A stretch of 64,000 bases of DNA from NCBI GenBank assembly GCA_016703425.1, contig JADJCA010000007.1, positions 186,001-250,000 on the forward strand, given 5' to 3'. This stretch comes from Myxococcales bacterium. Lineage in GTDB: Bacteria; Myxococcota_A; Polyangia; Polyangiales; Polyangiaceae. The notes below the pieces were generated by a model that was not told the origin of the DNA, made no database searches, and saw nothing but the letters and a program-made list of their open reading frames with translations. The position numbers and the translations under genes were made by a program. Positions 8,706 to 20,848 of this stretch are shown piece after piece (within the stretch, counting starts at the first letter, position 1; each line of letters starts with the position of its first letter).

Positions 8706-8721
8706 GCGGTCCTCACGTGCC

Positions 8722-9354
8722 TCACAATCCGTGGTGAATGCTCGCCCAGAGCGTTCCACCGAAGTAGTTGGAGGGACCGCGCCCGTCGGGCATGTGCGTC
8801 GCGCTGAGATCGCCGCCGAGCGTGAAGAACGAGCGCCCGCGTCGCATCACGGGGACCTCCGCGCCGAGGCTCGCCACGCCTCCGGCGCGATGCCGGATGC
8901 CCGCGCCAACGCCGAGCGCCGCGTTGAAGGGGCCGTCTTCGATGGCGGCGCGCGACTCCTCGTGTTGATGCACGAAGGCGAGGCGCGCGTAGGGCCGAAC
9001 GACGCGAAGCGGGAGGTACCCCGTCACGCCGAATGAGAGGACGGTGAGCAAGCGATCGTCGACGAGCGAATAGGCGAGCTTCGTGACGACGTCGGGCGCG
9101 ACGACGCCGCCCAAGAGCAGCCCCAAGCGAAAGGCGCCACCGCCGCCGGGATCACCGCGCCAGGTGGAGACGCCTCCCGTCGCGCCGACGGCCGCTTGAA
9201 GCGCGGTCTTCGGGAACGTTTCAGAACCGGCGGCCGCCGCGTCAGCCGGCGACTCTTCGGCCGCGTACGCGGCGCGCACGGTGCCGGCCGTGCAAAGCAA
9301 GAAGGCCGCGCCGATGAAGGCGTGACGCGTGCGGCGGAGGGAGCGCTTGGGCAT
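8722..9354 (-). CDS. Exported protein, probable outer-membrane beta-barrel
   Basis: A 210-residue protein with an N-terminal signal peptide (MPKRSLRRTRHAFIGAAFLL, cleavage near AAYAAEES). The rest alternates Gly- and aromatic-rich strands (GGGGAFRLGLLLGG, RLLTVLSFGVTGYLPLRVVR, RPYARLAFVHQHEE, SNYFGGTLWASIHHGL), the usual look of a small outer-membrane barrel with eight or so strands. The frame stays open upstream through array 5, but only the ATG at 9354 gives a signal peptide. The gene lies upstream of, and is probably co-transcribed with, the heme lipoprotein at 8346. No family name is assigned with certainty. Confidence 0.7.
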   Translation of the reverse strand: MPKRSLRRTRHAFIGAAFLLCTAGTVRAAYAAEESPADAAAAGSETFPKTALQAAVGATGGVSTWRGDPGGGGAFRLGLLLGGVVAPDVVTKLAYSLVDDRLLTVLSFGVTGYLPLRVVRPYARLAFVHQHEESRAAIEDGPFNAALGVGAGIRHRAGGVASLGAEVPVMRRGRSFFTLGGDLSATHMPDGRGPSNYFGGTLWASIHHGL

Positions 9355-9504
9355 GGGCGCCCCGAGAGCAACCTCGATACCAACGCCACGCAGGGCGGAT
9401 CGCCCGCGTGAAGCGGTGGAGGCGTGAACGCACGGGCACAAGGCCGCGTCGTCTTTGTCGGGGCCGCTCGAAGAAAAACGCCCTACGCCTCGACCTCGAA
9501 CATT

Positions 9505-9545
9505 ACTGGACGGAGTCCAGTCATGTCGACGGGTCCGAAGGACCC
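9505..9545. other. Two small hairpins beside array 5
   Basis: ACTGGAC/GTCCAGT (9505-9521, three-base loop) and GGGTCC/GGACCC (9531-9545, three-base loop) lie between the start of the barrel gene and array 5. Read on the minus strand they follow carB and could act in its termination. The 263-base gap 9355-9617 otherwise holds only array 5. Confidence 0.55.
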
Positions 9546-9550
9546 TAGTC

Positions 9551-9608
9551 ACCTCGACCTCGACCTCGACCTCGACCTCGACCTCGACCTCGACCGCGAC
9601 CCCGACCT
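9551..9608. repeat. GACCTC hexanucleotide array 5
   Basis: About nine units, mostly GACCTC and ending with GACCGC and GACCCC, in the same orientation as arrays 1, 3 and 4. It ends ten bases before the carB stop codon. The sequence TTCGCGAAC follows it directly (9608-9616) and also precedes array 1 (1249-1257). Confidence 0.9.
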
Positions 9609-9617
9609 TCGCGAACG

Positions 9618-12941
<3,324 letters not shown>

Positions 12942-13077
12942 GAGGCGTTTGGGTACCCCATCGGCGCGGCCTCCACAAGCCGCGCGGCGCGTTCGCTGCC
13001 GGTTCCGATACGCGAACGGCGAGCGCGATTTCGCGATGGAGACCACGTGCCCTGGCGCTAGACTGGCGGGCTCCGCG

Positions 13078-14037
13078 ATGCGACGGCGCCTTCCCGCTGC
13101 GATCTTGCGCCGCTCCGTGGCGGGCCTCCTCCTCGCGCTCGGGCTCTCGCGATGCGCCGCCAACAAGGCCACGCCCCCCGTGGCGGTCGCACAAGATGGC
13201 GGCGACGCGGGCGCGTCGTGGATTTGCGACAACGCGTGCACGCTCGCGGACGACGGCCCCAGGGTGCGCTTCGCCGCCGCCACGGAGCTCTCCGGCATCG
13301 CCGCAAGCGCGGTCCACGACGGCGTCTATTACGTGCACAACGACTCGGGCGACGAGCCGCGCTTCTTCGCCATCGACGACACGGGCGCCCTGCGCGGCAC
13401 GTTCCGCATGCCTTCGGCGAAGGCCGTCGACTGGGAAGACGTCGCCGCGGGGCCGTGCGCCGAGGGGAGCGCCGAGCGGTGCCTCTTCTTCGGGGACTTT
13501 GGCGACAACGACGCGAAGCGGACCGACTACGTGGTGTATCGCGCGCGCGAGCCGGCGACGCTCGACGGCACGACGACGGACGTGGCCGCGGAGCGCATTC
13601 CCTTTCGATACCCCGACGGGAGCCACGACTGCGAGACGATGTTGGTGCACCCCACGACGGGTCGCCTCACGGTGGTCACAAAGGAGCGAAACGGCCTCTC
13701 GGGCGTCTACTCGTTTCCGCCGGGCCTCGCGGCGGGCAAGACAGCGTCGCTCACGCGCGCCGGCACGCTGAAGGAGCTCGCGGGCTCACCGCTGGTGACG
13801 GCCGGCGACGTGCACCCGGAGGGGCGCGGCGTCTTGCTTCGCACGTATTCGAGCCTCCACTACTTCGCCGGCGCGCCCGGTCAATCGGTCGAAGAGATGC
13901 TCACCGCGGCGCCGTGCGCCGTGACCGTCGCGACGGAAGCGCAAGGCGAATCGGTCGCGTGGCTTCGCTCCGGCAACGGCTACGTCACGCTGAGCGAGGG
14001 AGCGGCGACGCTGCACGCGACGCGCTGCGGGCGGTAA
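13078..14037 (+). CDS. Lipoprotein with a predicted beta-propeller fold
   Basis: A 319-residue predicted lipoprotein; the signal peptide ends LALGLSRC, giving Cys26. The mature protein has repeated strand-turn motifs with Asp and Asn (YYVHNDSGDEPRFFAIDD, KAVDWEDVAAGP, CLFFGDFGDNDAKR, CETMLVHPTTGRLTVVTKE). These resemble the family of secreted propellers annotated as esterase-like or phytase-like, with the WED and GDxGDN signatures. I do not see enough to claim an activity. The ATG at 13078 is preferred over one 14 codons upstream because it opens with MRRRLPAAILRRS, a normal positively charged start. It is divergent from carB. Confidence 0.75.
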   Translation: MRRRLPAAILRRSVAGLLLALGLSRCAANKATPPVAVAQDGGDAGASWICDNACTLADDGPRVRFAAATELSGIAASAVHDGVYYVHNDSGDEPRFFAIDDTGALRGTFRMPSAKAVDWEDVAAGPCAEGSAERCLFFGDFGDNDAKRTDYVVYRAREPATLDGTTTDVAAERIPFRYPDGSHDCETMLVHPTTGRLTVVTKERNGLSGVYSFPPGLAAGKTASLTRAGTLKELAGSPLVTAGDVHPEGRGVLLRTYSSLHYFAGAPGQSVEEMLTAAPCAVTVATEAQGESVAWLRSGNGYVTLSEGAATLHATRCGR

Positions 14038-14066
14038 CACCGGTCCGTCGGCGAAAGCATGCCGGG

Positions 14067-14384
14067 TCAGCGACGTCGTGCGGGACGCGCCGTTGGACGC
14101 GTGGGCCGGCGCTTGAGAGCCGTGACGTCTTTCTCGATCTCAGCGTGGACGTCAGCGTGTTTGGTCAGCTCCGCGTCGAGCTCAACGAGCTGTCTATCGA
14201 CTCGGTCGAAGCGCCGCGTCGTCTGGTCGAAGCGCTGGTCCACTTGATCAAAGCGCTGGTCCACTTGGTCGAATCGCTGGTCCACTTGGTCGAATCGCTG
14301 GTTGGCGTCGCCTCGTAACTCACTCACCTCGCCGCGGAGGTCCACGATCGCCTTGAGCAGGTCTTTGAGGGTCGGGTCGGCCAT
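14067..14384 (-). CDS. Small coiled-coil protein with QRFDQVD heptads
   Basis: A 105-residue soluble protein that is almost entirely a predicted coiled coil. Four heptads of the QRFDQVD type follow one another (residues about 29-57), encoded by near-identical 21-bp DNA repeats at about 14213-14300, then a degenerate RRFDRVDRQLVELDAEL. The C-terminus is a basic Arg/Pro/Thr tail. Similar heptad proteins are common in bacteria as unassigned genes. It has no signal peptide or membrane segment, and its partner is unknown. The repeat number could easily change by slippage in steps of seven residues. Confidence 0.7.
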   Translation of the reverse strand: MADPTLKDLLKAIVDLRGEVSELRGDANQRFDQVDQRFDQVDQRFDQVDQRFDQTTRRFDRVDRQLVELDAELTKHADVHAEIEKDVTALKRRPTRPTARPARRR

Positions 14385-14417
14385 CCCCCCGAGCCTACGG
14401 GGCTACCCCGGTGAACG

Positions 14418-14633
14418 CTAGCTTGGGGCCGTCTCATTGCGACTTTCTTGTTTGCGGCGCATCTCCTGAATCAGTTCCTTGATCTCGGCGGACGAGTAGG
14501 TGCGCTCCCCGCGCGCGAGGCTCGCACGCGCTTCAGCCACCATGCGGCGCTCCTCCTCGGACTCAGGCTCGCCGATGGGTGCGTTGGCTTCCGCCTCGGC
14601 CCAGGGGTCAGCGGGCATCGTCTTCGCTGTCAT
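14418..14633 (-). CDS. Small acidic protein of unknown function
   Basis: A 71-residue protein, strongly charged and helical in its second half (EEERRMVAEARASLARGERT then SAEIKELIQEMRRKQESRN). The ATG at 14633 (MTAKTMPADPWAEAEA) is a likely start; another ATG lies six codons upstream. Small helical proteins of this type are sometimes antitoxins, but no toxin gene is adjacent, so I leave the function open. It reads away from the metallopeptidase gene. Confidence 0.5.
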   Translation of the reverse strand: MTAKTMPADPWAEAEANAPIGEPESEEERRMVAEARASLARGERTYSSAEIKELIQEMRRKQESRNETAPS

Positions 14634-14791
14634 GGAGGGAAGGGCTAGCACCGTTCGGACCTACCGCGTGTAGACGAGGGTGCGAGTTTTCTACGACCTA
14701 GGTGGGATTTCAATGAGCGTTGGCGCGTGCTCTCTTCGTGAAGCGCGCGGTTTCGCGCTTGGCCATGTAGCTGGCCATGGAGGGGGTTCCC

Positions 14792-14893
14792 ATGCGGAAG
14801 CGGCTCATTCTCACGGTGCTGGTGACGACGATGGCGTGCGGCCACGAGGCTGAAAAAGCGGGCGGGCGGGCGGAGCAAGCCTCGCGCCGCTGA
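14792..14893 (+). other. Lipoprotein signal peptide out of frame with the next gene
   Basis: The ATG at 14792 opens MRKRLILTVLVTTMACGHEA, a textbook lipoprotein signal with lipobox TMAC, and then runs into TGA at 14891. The large exported-type protein that follows is in another frame. A tetranucleotide run, three copies of GGGC at about 14860-14871, lies between them. Adding one 4-base unit would fuse the signal to the downstream frame without a stop. Confidence 0.7.
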
Positions 14894-14898
14894 CCGAG

Positions 14899-17800
14899 GT
14901 GGCTGCGCTGGCGGTTCGTGATCGAGCGCGAGCTTCGTTCCGCGGCCTCTTCCCGGAGAAGACCGAACCGCAGGTGCGCGTGGTGCGAGAGCGCGATGGC
15001 TGGACGAGTGCACCGAGCGGCTCCCGAACAACGGGCCCCGAGTTCGCAACGACCAAGTTGCCGATGAGCGCCTCGTCGCCATTTCGCGTCCAAGGCGAAC
15101 GCGCGGCGATCTCGGTCCGCTTGCGCCAGCTCGAGACCAGCGATGGAGCGCTCGCGGACGGGGATCTCGTTTACGCGGCCCGCCTCAACGGCAAGGGCGT
15201 TAGCTACGTGCAACATCCGCGGAGCGCGGGCGTCGAGGACTTCATGCTCCTCGATGCGCCACTGCCTCTGACACAGGGCGGGCCGAGCTTGGACTACGAC
15301 ATCACCCTCGAGAGCGGCGTGGCGGGGCTCCGCATGGTCGACGGCGTCGTTGAGTTTCTCGACGCCGATGGCGGTCCGGTGCTCCGGATGAGTCGTCCGA
15401 TGCTCGAAGGGAGCAACGGCAAGATCACCTTGGCCTCGGTCGCGGTGCAGGGCTGCGCCTACGACGCGGACCCGCGTGCGCCGTGGGGCCGCGCCCCGAA
15501 GCCGCCCGGCGCGACCATGTGCACGATGCACGTTTCATGGGACGACGCGACGATCACCTACCCAGCCCTCTTCGATCCGGCATGGGTCGCCACCGGCGCG
15601 ATGGTTGGCTCGACGCGCAGGTACCACGGCGCCAGCGTGCTGACCGACGGGCGCGTGCTCGTGTCGGGCGGCACCACAGGCTCGAACACGTTCGCGATCT
15701 ACCCCACATCGGAGCTCTACAACCCGGCGACGAGGACGTGGGCCGCGACGGGCAGCTTCCCGTCCAGCACGAAGCTCGCGTTTCACACGTCGTCACGCCT
15801 GCCCAGCGGCAAGGTCGCCGCTGTCGGCGGCGTCGACGGCAGCGGGATCGTCTTGGCCTCGCTCTTCCTCTACGATCCCGCCGTGGGCACGTGGTCGACG
15901 GGGCCGAGCATGGGCAATACGCACTCGAGTCACACGACGACCACGCTTGCCGACGGAAGACTCGCTGTGGTCGGAGGGTACGGCGCCGGCACGACGCCGA
16001 CGAATCGCGTTGACCTTTACAACCCCACGACCAACGCGTGGACGGTGGCGACCAGCTTGCCCACGGCCCGAGCGAGGCACGCGGCGGAGATTCTGTTCGA
16101 CGGTCGGGTCTTGGTCGCGGGAGGCTTTGACGGGACGAACTACCTCTCGACCGCCACGATCTACAACCCTGCGACGAACACCTGGGCGGCAACGAGCAAT
16201 GCCATGTCCGCGGCCCGAGCGGATCTGACGCTCTCGGCGCTGACCGCTGGCTTGGTCCTCGCGGCGGGCGGCACGAACAGCGGTGGCGCACTCGCGAGTG
16301 CGCAGCTCTTCAATCCGAACAACGGCTGGTTCACGGCGGCCGCGCCGATGGCGGCAGCGCGAGGCAATCACCGAGCGACACGAATCGGCCACGACGAAGT
16401 CCTCGTGACGGGAGGAAACGGCGGCGCAGGATCGCTCGCCACGGTCGAACGCTACGATGCGGAAGACAACGTGTGGGCCGCAGAGCCCAGTCTCCCCGCC
16501 GCAAAGGAGGGACATGCAGCCCCGAGCTTGGGCCCGAGTCACGTCCTGGTCGCAGGCGCCGGTAGCGCGCAGACTTGGGGAAGGCCCACACAACTGGCGG
16601 ACGCGGCAGCAGGCCCGGTGCTCGGCGCGACCTGGACGGCGACCGCTGGCACGAGGGCGGCGGCCGACCTCTTGTCGTTCAAGGTCGTCAACCACACGAC
16701 GGGCACGAAGAACTACACCGTAAAAGTTGTCGCACGAGGTCTCGACGAACGCGAAGCAACGCGGACCATCGGAACGTTCAGCGTCGGCACGACGCCCAAC
16801 AACCACACGATGCCGGTTGGCAATCTTCCAATTCAAAGCGTCGGGGTGCCGTCGTACGCGCAGATCCGCATCGAGTTCACGCGCCCCGACGGCACGAGCG
16901 TAGTGACCAGCGAGCCCCTGCATTACGAGTTCGCTGCGGGCTACGCCTCGGCAACGTTCACGGGTGCGACGCCAAAGAAGGTGCCTGCGGCGAGTCTCCA
17001 GTCGATGTTTGGCATCTCCAACGGAGCCATCCCAATCACGAATGCCACGTTTCTCACCCAGTGGGCCGCAGCCACCGCGCCCCTCGCCTCGCTCGTCGGG
17101 CGCGTGTTCAACGGCACCGACTACCAAGACGTCACGACGCTGCCGCCCAAGGGCGGCGCCGCACCCATCAAGAGCTCGTACCCCGTCGACGGCTTCTTCG
17201 CCAACGTCTACGGCAAACTTTGGCCCAACTTGCCTTCCACCTTCGACGTCGGACCGACGTTTCAGATCTGCACCTACTTCAACGCGCAATACGAAGACGC
17301 GGGCTACGGGGAAGATACGTTCGCGGTGAGGGGCGCAGTGCAAGCTGCGCCGGCGTCGTACGCGCGCTATGCCATCACGCGCAGCAGCAGTGTGATCGCC
17401 AAGGGGAACCTCAACGGTCAAGGCTGCGTCTCGCTGCAGCTCATGAACAATCAAGACTACGTGTTTGCGCTCGAACCCCGGATGTTCAGGGCGGGCGGCC
17501 GCAGCGTCGACGTTAGGTACCGCCCTGCGGCGCCTTACAACGGCGTGTACATCAATGCGACCACGGGGCTCCCGTGGGGAGCGGGCATCGTCAACGACGA
17601 ACTGGTTCTTGCGATCGCGTTTCGCACGAACCAGCCGGCCGGCGGGCCGATCTTGCTGGGCGCGGCCTACGAGGACCAGGCCACGCGAACGGCCGCGACG
17701 GTGGCGCGCGCGATTTCGCTCGACGACATCGGGATGGAGCCGTTGGCCTTCACGGTGCTGGCGGACTCCGTTTGTCCCAACAGCGGGCCTACGCCGCCCT

Positions 17801-18525
17801 CGGCGTGCGCCAACGACAACCGGAAGCTCTACCTCGGACCGTTCCAAATCGTGGGGACCGACGGGGTCACGAAGACGGACACCCACAACACTCGATGGAA
17901 GTTCATCGTCGGACACGAGTTCGGCCACACCATCCAGGAGAACTCGACGGGGTACCCTCGTGCCGACGCGTACAGCGGACAGCTCACCCCTCCACCTGTC
18001 GGCCTTTGCGGTTGCGGCCACGTACGCAATCCGGAGGACAAGGCGCACTGCCTCTCCTCGAAGGAGTCGAGCAACCGAGCACAGATGGAAGGTTTCGCGC
18101 ACTTCATGGCGACGAAGGTGTTCAACGACCTCACGCAAGCGGACTGCAGCTTCGTCTACTACAAGCCATCCTGGGACAAGCCGGGCGCTGTCGTCACTGA
18201 TCCGCCCATCGCTCGAACCTGCATCGACCAGACCGTCCGATGGCTTGACAACAAGTGCGCCGGCGAGGCGACCAAGGGCGTCGAGTGGGATTGGCTCAAC
18301 TTCTACACGACGGTCAACCGCGGAACCAACGCGACGACCATGGCGAACCTCGCGGCCATCTACCGACTGACGTGTTCAGGCTCGCAGACAGGCGCGCCGT
18401 GCGACGGGCACAACGTGGCGTTTAGTGCGCTCGTCACGGCCGCGAACACCGTTTACGGCAACGCCTTGGACCCGCGTGCAAATCAGTTCACCACCTACGG
18501 GAACAGCTCGGGCGTGAACCATTGA
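14899..18525 (+). CDS. Kelch-repeat protein with C-terminal zinc-metallopeptidase domain
   Basis: A 1208-residue protein if started at the GTG at 14899. Residues 60-240 are a strand-rich domain common in myxobacterial kelch proteins. Residues 240-560 carry about six kelch repeats of the form DGRVLV(S/A)GG (SVLTDGRVLVSGG, TTLADGRLAVVGG, EILFDGRVLVAGG). Later domains are Ig-like, and near residue 1006 comes a zinc site, VGHEFGHTIQE (HExxH). The natural start is probably the lipoprotein signal at 14792, which is out of frame here, so as sequenced the product would stay inside the cell or not be made well. It overlaps the first SUMF1-like gene by four bases. Secreted protease action on surface targets is inference. 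Confidence 0.8.
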   Translation: MAALAVRDRARASFRGLFPEKTEPQVRVVRERDGWTSAPSGSRTTGPEFATTKLPMSASSPFRVQGERAAISVRLRQLETSDGALADGDLVYAARLNGKGVSYVQHPRSAGVEDFMLLDAPLPLTQGGPSLDYDITLESGVAGLRMVDGVVEFLDADGGPVLRMSRPMLEGSNGKITLASVAVQGCAYDADPRAPWGRAPKPPGATMCTMHVSWDDATITYPALFDPAWVATGAMVGSTRRYHGASVLTDGRVLVSGGTTGSNTFAIYPTSELYNPATRTWAATGSFPSSTKLAFHTSSRLPSGKVAAVGGVDGSGIVLASLFLYDPAVGTWSTGPSMGNTHSSHTTTTLADGRLAVVGGYGAGTTPTNRVDLYNPTTNAWTVATSLPTARARHAAEILFDGRVLVAGGFDGTNYLSTATIYNPATNTWAATSNAMSAARADLTLSALTAGLVLAAGGTNSGGALASAQLFNPNNGWFTAAAPMAAARGNHRATRIGHDEVLVTGGNGGAGSLATVERYDAEDNVWAAEPSLPAAKEGHAAPSLGPSHVLVAGAGSAQTWGRPTQLADAAAGPVLGATWTATAGTRAAADLLSFKVVNHTTGTKNYTVKVVARGLDEREATRTIGTFSVGTTPNNHTMPVGNLPIQSVGVPSYAQIRIEFTRPDGTSVVTSEPLHYEFAAGYASATFTGATPKKVPAASLQSMFGISNGAIPITNATFLTQWAAATAPLASLVGRVFNGTDYQDVTTLPPKGGAAPIKSSYPVDGFFANVYGKLWPNLPSTFDVGPTFQICTYFNAQYEDAGYGEDTFAVRGAVQAAPASYARYAITRSSSVIAKGNLNGQGCVSLQLMNNQDYVFALEPRMFRAGGRSVDVRYRPAAPYNGVYINATTGLPWGAGIVNDELVLAIAFRTNQPAGGPILLGAAYEDQATRTAATVARAISLDDIGMEPLAFTVLADSVCPNSGPTPPSACANDNRKLYLGPFQIVGTDGVTKTDTHNTRWKFIVGHEFGHTIQENSTGYPRADAYSGQLTPPPVGLCGCGHVRNPEDKAHCLSSKESSNRAQMEGFAHFMATKVFNDLTQADCSFVYYKPSWDKPGAVVTDPPIARTCIDQTVRWLDNKCAGEATKGVEWDWLNFYTTVNRGTNATTMANLAAIYRLTCSGSQTGAPCDGHNVAFSALVTAANTVYGNALDPRANQFTTYGNSSGVNH

Positions 18526-19661
18526 AGCTGCCGCGCGCAACTGGGGTTCTTATCGCGCTTCTAGCCGTCCTTGGCGTCGCTCGCTGCTCGGCGCGTTCCG
18601 AAGACGCTCCCACGACCTACGACGCGGCGATTGCGCCGCCATCGAGTGACGCGGGCCTCGTTGACGCGCGCGTCACCGCCGACGCGCCATCGTCGGATTC
18701 GGCGCGGCCAGAAGGAGGACAACCGGCGGATGCGGCCACGCCCGATGCTGAAGCCGATTGCGCCGCGCTTGCGCCGGCTCCCAGCTGCGTTCATCCCGCG
18801 GTCACCGCGCAATGCGACGGCGGCTGGTGTTTCATCCCGAAGGGCTGCTTCATCATGGGCTCGCCGCCATGTGAATGGGGCCGCGGAGCCTACAGCGAGA
18901 ACGAGAACCAGACGACCCTTACGCACGACTTCTGGATGAAGCAGACGGAGGTCACGCAAGCCGAGTGGACGGCGCTGGGCCTGCCGAACCCGAGCGGACT
19001 TAGCGATGCGGGCTACGGCGACTGCGTCGGCGCGAGCTGTCCTGTCGGCGGGGTTGGTTGGTTCGAGGCGCTGGCCTTTGCCAACAAGTTGTCGGAAGGG
19101 GCCAGCTTGCCGAAGTGCTACACGCTCGAGGGATGTTCGGGAGCGCTTGGGCAGGGGATGACCTGCAACAGCGCGAAAGGCACCTCCCTCTACGAGTGCA
19201 ACGGGTACCGGATCCCAACGGAGGCCGAGTGGGAGTACGCCGCGCGCGCTGGGACGCGAACGGCCTTCTACGGGGGCGACATCTTGCCTCTGCCGAATGT
19301 CACCGATTGCGCTCCTGACCCGGTCCTCGGTGCAATTGGGTGGTTCTGCGGGGAGCCGAGCGGCGGACGGGTGACGCATGCGGTTGGGCAAAAGACGCCC
19401 AACGGTTGGGGCCTGTTCGACATCACCGGAAACGCGTTCGAACCCGTCTCCGACGCGTTCGAAGGCCTTGGATACGGGACCGCGCCTCGCACCGACCCAC
19501 TCGCGAACCTGCTGATTGCAGACGCAAGTCCGACCACACCCGTGCGCGGCGGGCTCGCGTGGGCGTGGTCAACACTGGCGCGCAGCGCCAATCGTCATCA
19601 AGTGTCAATCTACGGAAAGGGGCCCGGGCTGGGCCTCCGCCTCGTGCGCCGCGCGGACTGA
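18522..19661 (+). CDS. SUMF1/FGE-fold lipoprotein, copy 1
   Basis: A 379-residue lipoprotein with lipobox GVARC (Cys22), an Asp/Ala-rich linker to about residue 75, then a formylglycine-generating-enzyme-type C-lectin fold (GCFIMGSPPCEWG, KQTEVTQAEWTALG, RIPTEAEWEYAARAGTRTAF, GWGLFDITGNAFEPVSDAFE, GLRLVRR). True FGE uses two C-terminal cysteines to bind copper and oxidise a sulfatase cysteine. Here the corresponding stretch reads STLARSANRHQ with no cysteine, so catalysis is unlikely and a binding role is more plausible. The start is TTG at 18522, overlapping the previous stop. The stop overlaps the next ATG by one base, so translation is probably coupled. Confidence 0.8.
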   Translation: MKLPRATGVLIALLAVLGVARCSARSEDAPTTYDAAIAPPSSDAGLVDARVTADAPSSDSARPEGGQPADAATPDAEADCAALAPAPSCVHPAVTAQCDGGWCFIPKGCFIMGSPPCEWGRGAYSENENQTTLTHDFWMKQTEVTQAEWTALGLPNPSGLSDAGYGDCVGASCPVGGVGWFEALAFANKLSEGASLPKCYTLEGCSGALGQGMTCNSAKGTSLYECNGYRIPTEAEWEYAARAGTRTAFYGGDILPLPNVTDCAPDPVLGAIGWFCGEPSGGRVTHAVGQKTPNGWGLFDITGNAFEPVSDAFEGLGYGTAPRTDPLANLLIADASPTTPVRGGLAWAWSTLARSANRHQVSIYGKGPGLGLRLVRRAD

Positions 19662-20806
19662 TGACGCGCTGGCAGCGTTTGGGCGGCGGAGCCGCGACCG
19701 TTGTTGCGGTGGCCACGCTGTCGCAGTGCGGCCCATCACCCGACGCGGCGGCCGATGGTGCCATGGCCGGAGCGGCAGACGCCCTGCCGTCGGTCGAGTC
19801 TTCCACCGCAGGCCCGCGCATCGACGGCGGTGCGCCCCACCCGCCGGACGCGTCGGTGGGCCCGAAAGACTCCGCCCTTCCCGGACCCGACGACGCCGGC
19901 TTCGCGGAGGATTGCGCCGCGCTTGCGCCGGGCCCCAGCTGCGTGCATCCCCCGGTCACCGCGCAATGCGACGGTGGCTGGTGTTTCATCCCGAAAGGGT
20001 GCTTCGTGATGGGCTCGCCACCATGCGAATGGGGACGCGGCCGGTACAATGAGACCGAAAGCGCGACGACGCTCACGCACGACTTCCTGGTCAAACAGAC
20101 CGAGGTGACCCAGGGTGAGTGGACGGCCTTGGGGTTACCGCATCGCAGTCGGGCGACCGATGCAGGCTACGGCGACTGCGTCGGCTCGACGTGTCCCGTC
20201 GGCGGCGTCGGCTGGTTCGAGGCAACCGCCTTCGCCAATCTTCTGTCGGAAGCGCAAGGACTTCCGAAGTGCTTTGACCTCGCGGGCTGCTCGGGATCGC
20301 CCGGCGTGGGCATGACCTGCGCGAGCACGACCGCTCGGAACGCTTCCATCTACGACTGCGCTGGCTATCGCCTTCCAACCTCCGCCGAGTGGGAGTACGT
20401 CGCGCGCGCTGGAACCCGAACGGCCGTGTTCAGCGGTGACCTCTCTCCGTTGCCCAACATCACGGATTGCGCCGACGACCCGGTCCTCAACCCCGTTGCG
20501 TGGTTCTGCTTCAATTCAGGTGGACTCACCCATCCAGTGGCGGGCAAGAAGGCCAACGGTTGGGGGGTCTTCGACATCGCCGGAAACGCGGTGGAGTCCA
20601 CCCTCGACACCTACGCGCCGGTGGCCCACGGCCCAGCTGCCCGCATCAACCCTGGGAGCACGCTCGCACCGGGTCCAGACATTTCCGTTCGCGGAGGCGC
20701 AGCGCACATTTGGGCGTCGCTCGCCCGAAGCGCAGCGCAATTGCCAGGCACGCGAGGAGTAGGTGGGCCGACCGTAGGCTTCCGGCTCGTGCGGCGCGCG
20801 GATTGA
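19661..20806 (+). CDS. SUMF1/FGE-fold lipoprotein, copy 2
   Basis: A 381-residue paralogue starting at an ATG that shares one base with the previous stop. The signal peptide ends TLSQC (Cys23). Its signal and linker (to about residue 80) are unrelated to copies 1 and 3, while the fold domain is clearly related (CDGGWCFIPKGCFVMGSPPC, KQTEVTQGEWTALG, RLPTSAEWEYVARAGTRTAV, GWGVFDIAGNAVESTLDTY, GFRLVRR). It also lacks the catalytic FGE cysteines (SLARSAAQLPG). The tight packing with the metallopeptidase gene and copy 1 suggests one transcript and a shared surface role. Confidence 0.8.
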   Translation: MTRWQRLGGGAATVVAVATLSQCGPSPDAAADGAMAGAADALPSVESSTAGPRIDGGAPHPPDASVGPKDSALPGPDDAGFAEDCAALAPGPSCVHPPVTAQCDGGWCFIPKGCFVMGSPPCEWGRGRYNETESATTLTHDFLVKQTEVTQGEWTALGLPHRSRATDAGYGDCVGSTCPVGGVGWFEATAFANLLSEAQGLPKCFDLAGCSGSPGVGMTCASTTARNASIYDCAGYRLPTSAEWEYVARAGTRTAVFSGDLSPLPNITDCADDPVLNPVAWFCFNSGGLTHPVAGKKANGWGVFDIAGNAVESTLDTYAPVAHGPAARINPGSTLAPGPDISVRGGAAHIWASLARSAAQLPGTRGVGGPTVGFRLVRRAD

Positions 20807-20848
20807 AATGGACGTCCGAATGGAGCGCAACGCCTTGGACCCGCGCCA

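Noticed and set aside
14418..14633. Toxin-antitoxin module
   Set aside because: The small protein could pass as an antitoxin but no adjacent toxin gene exists.
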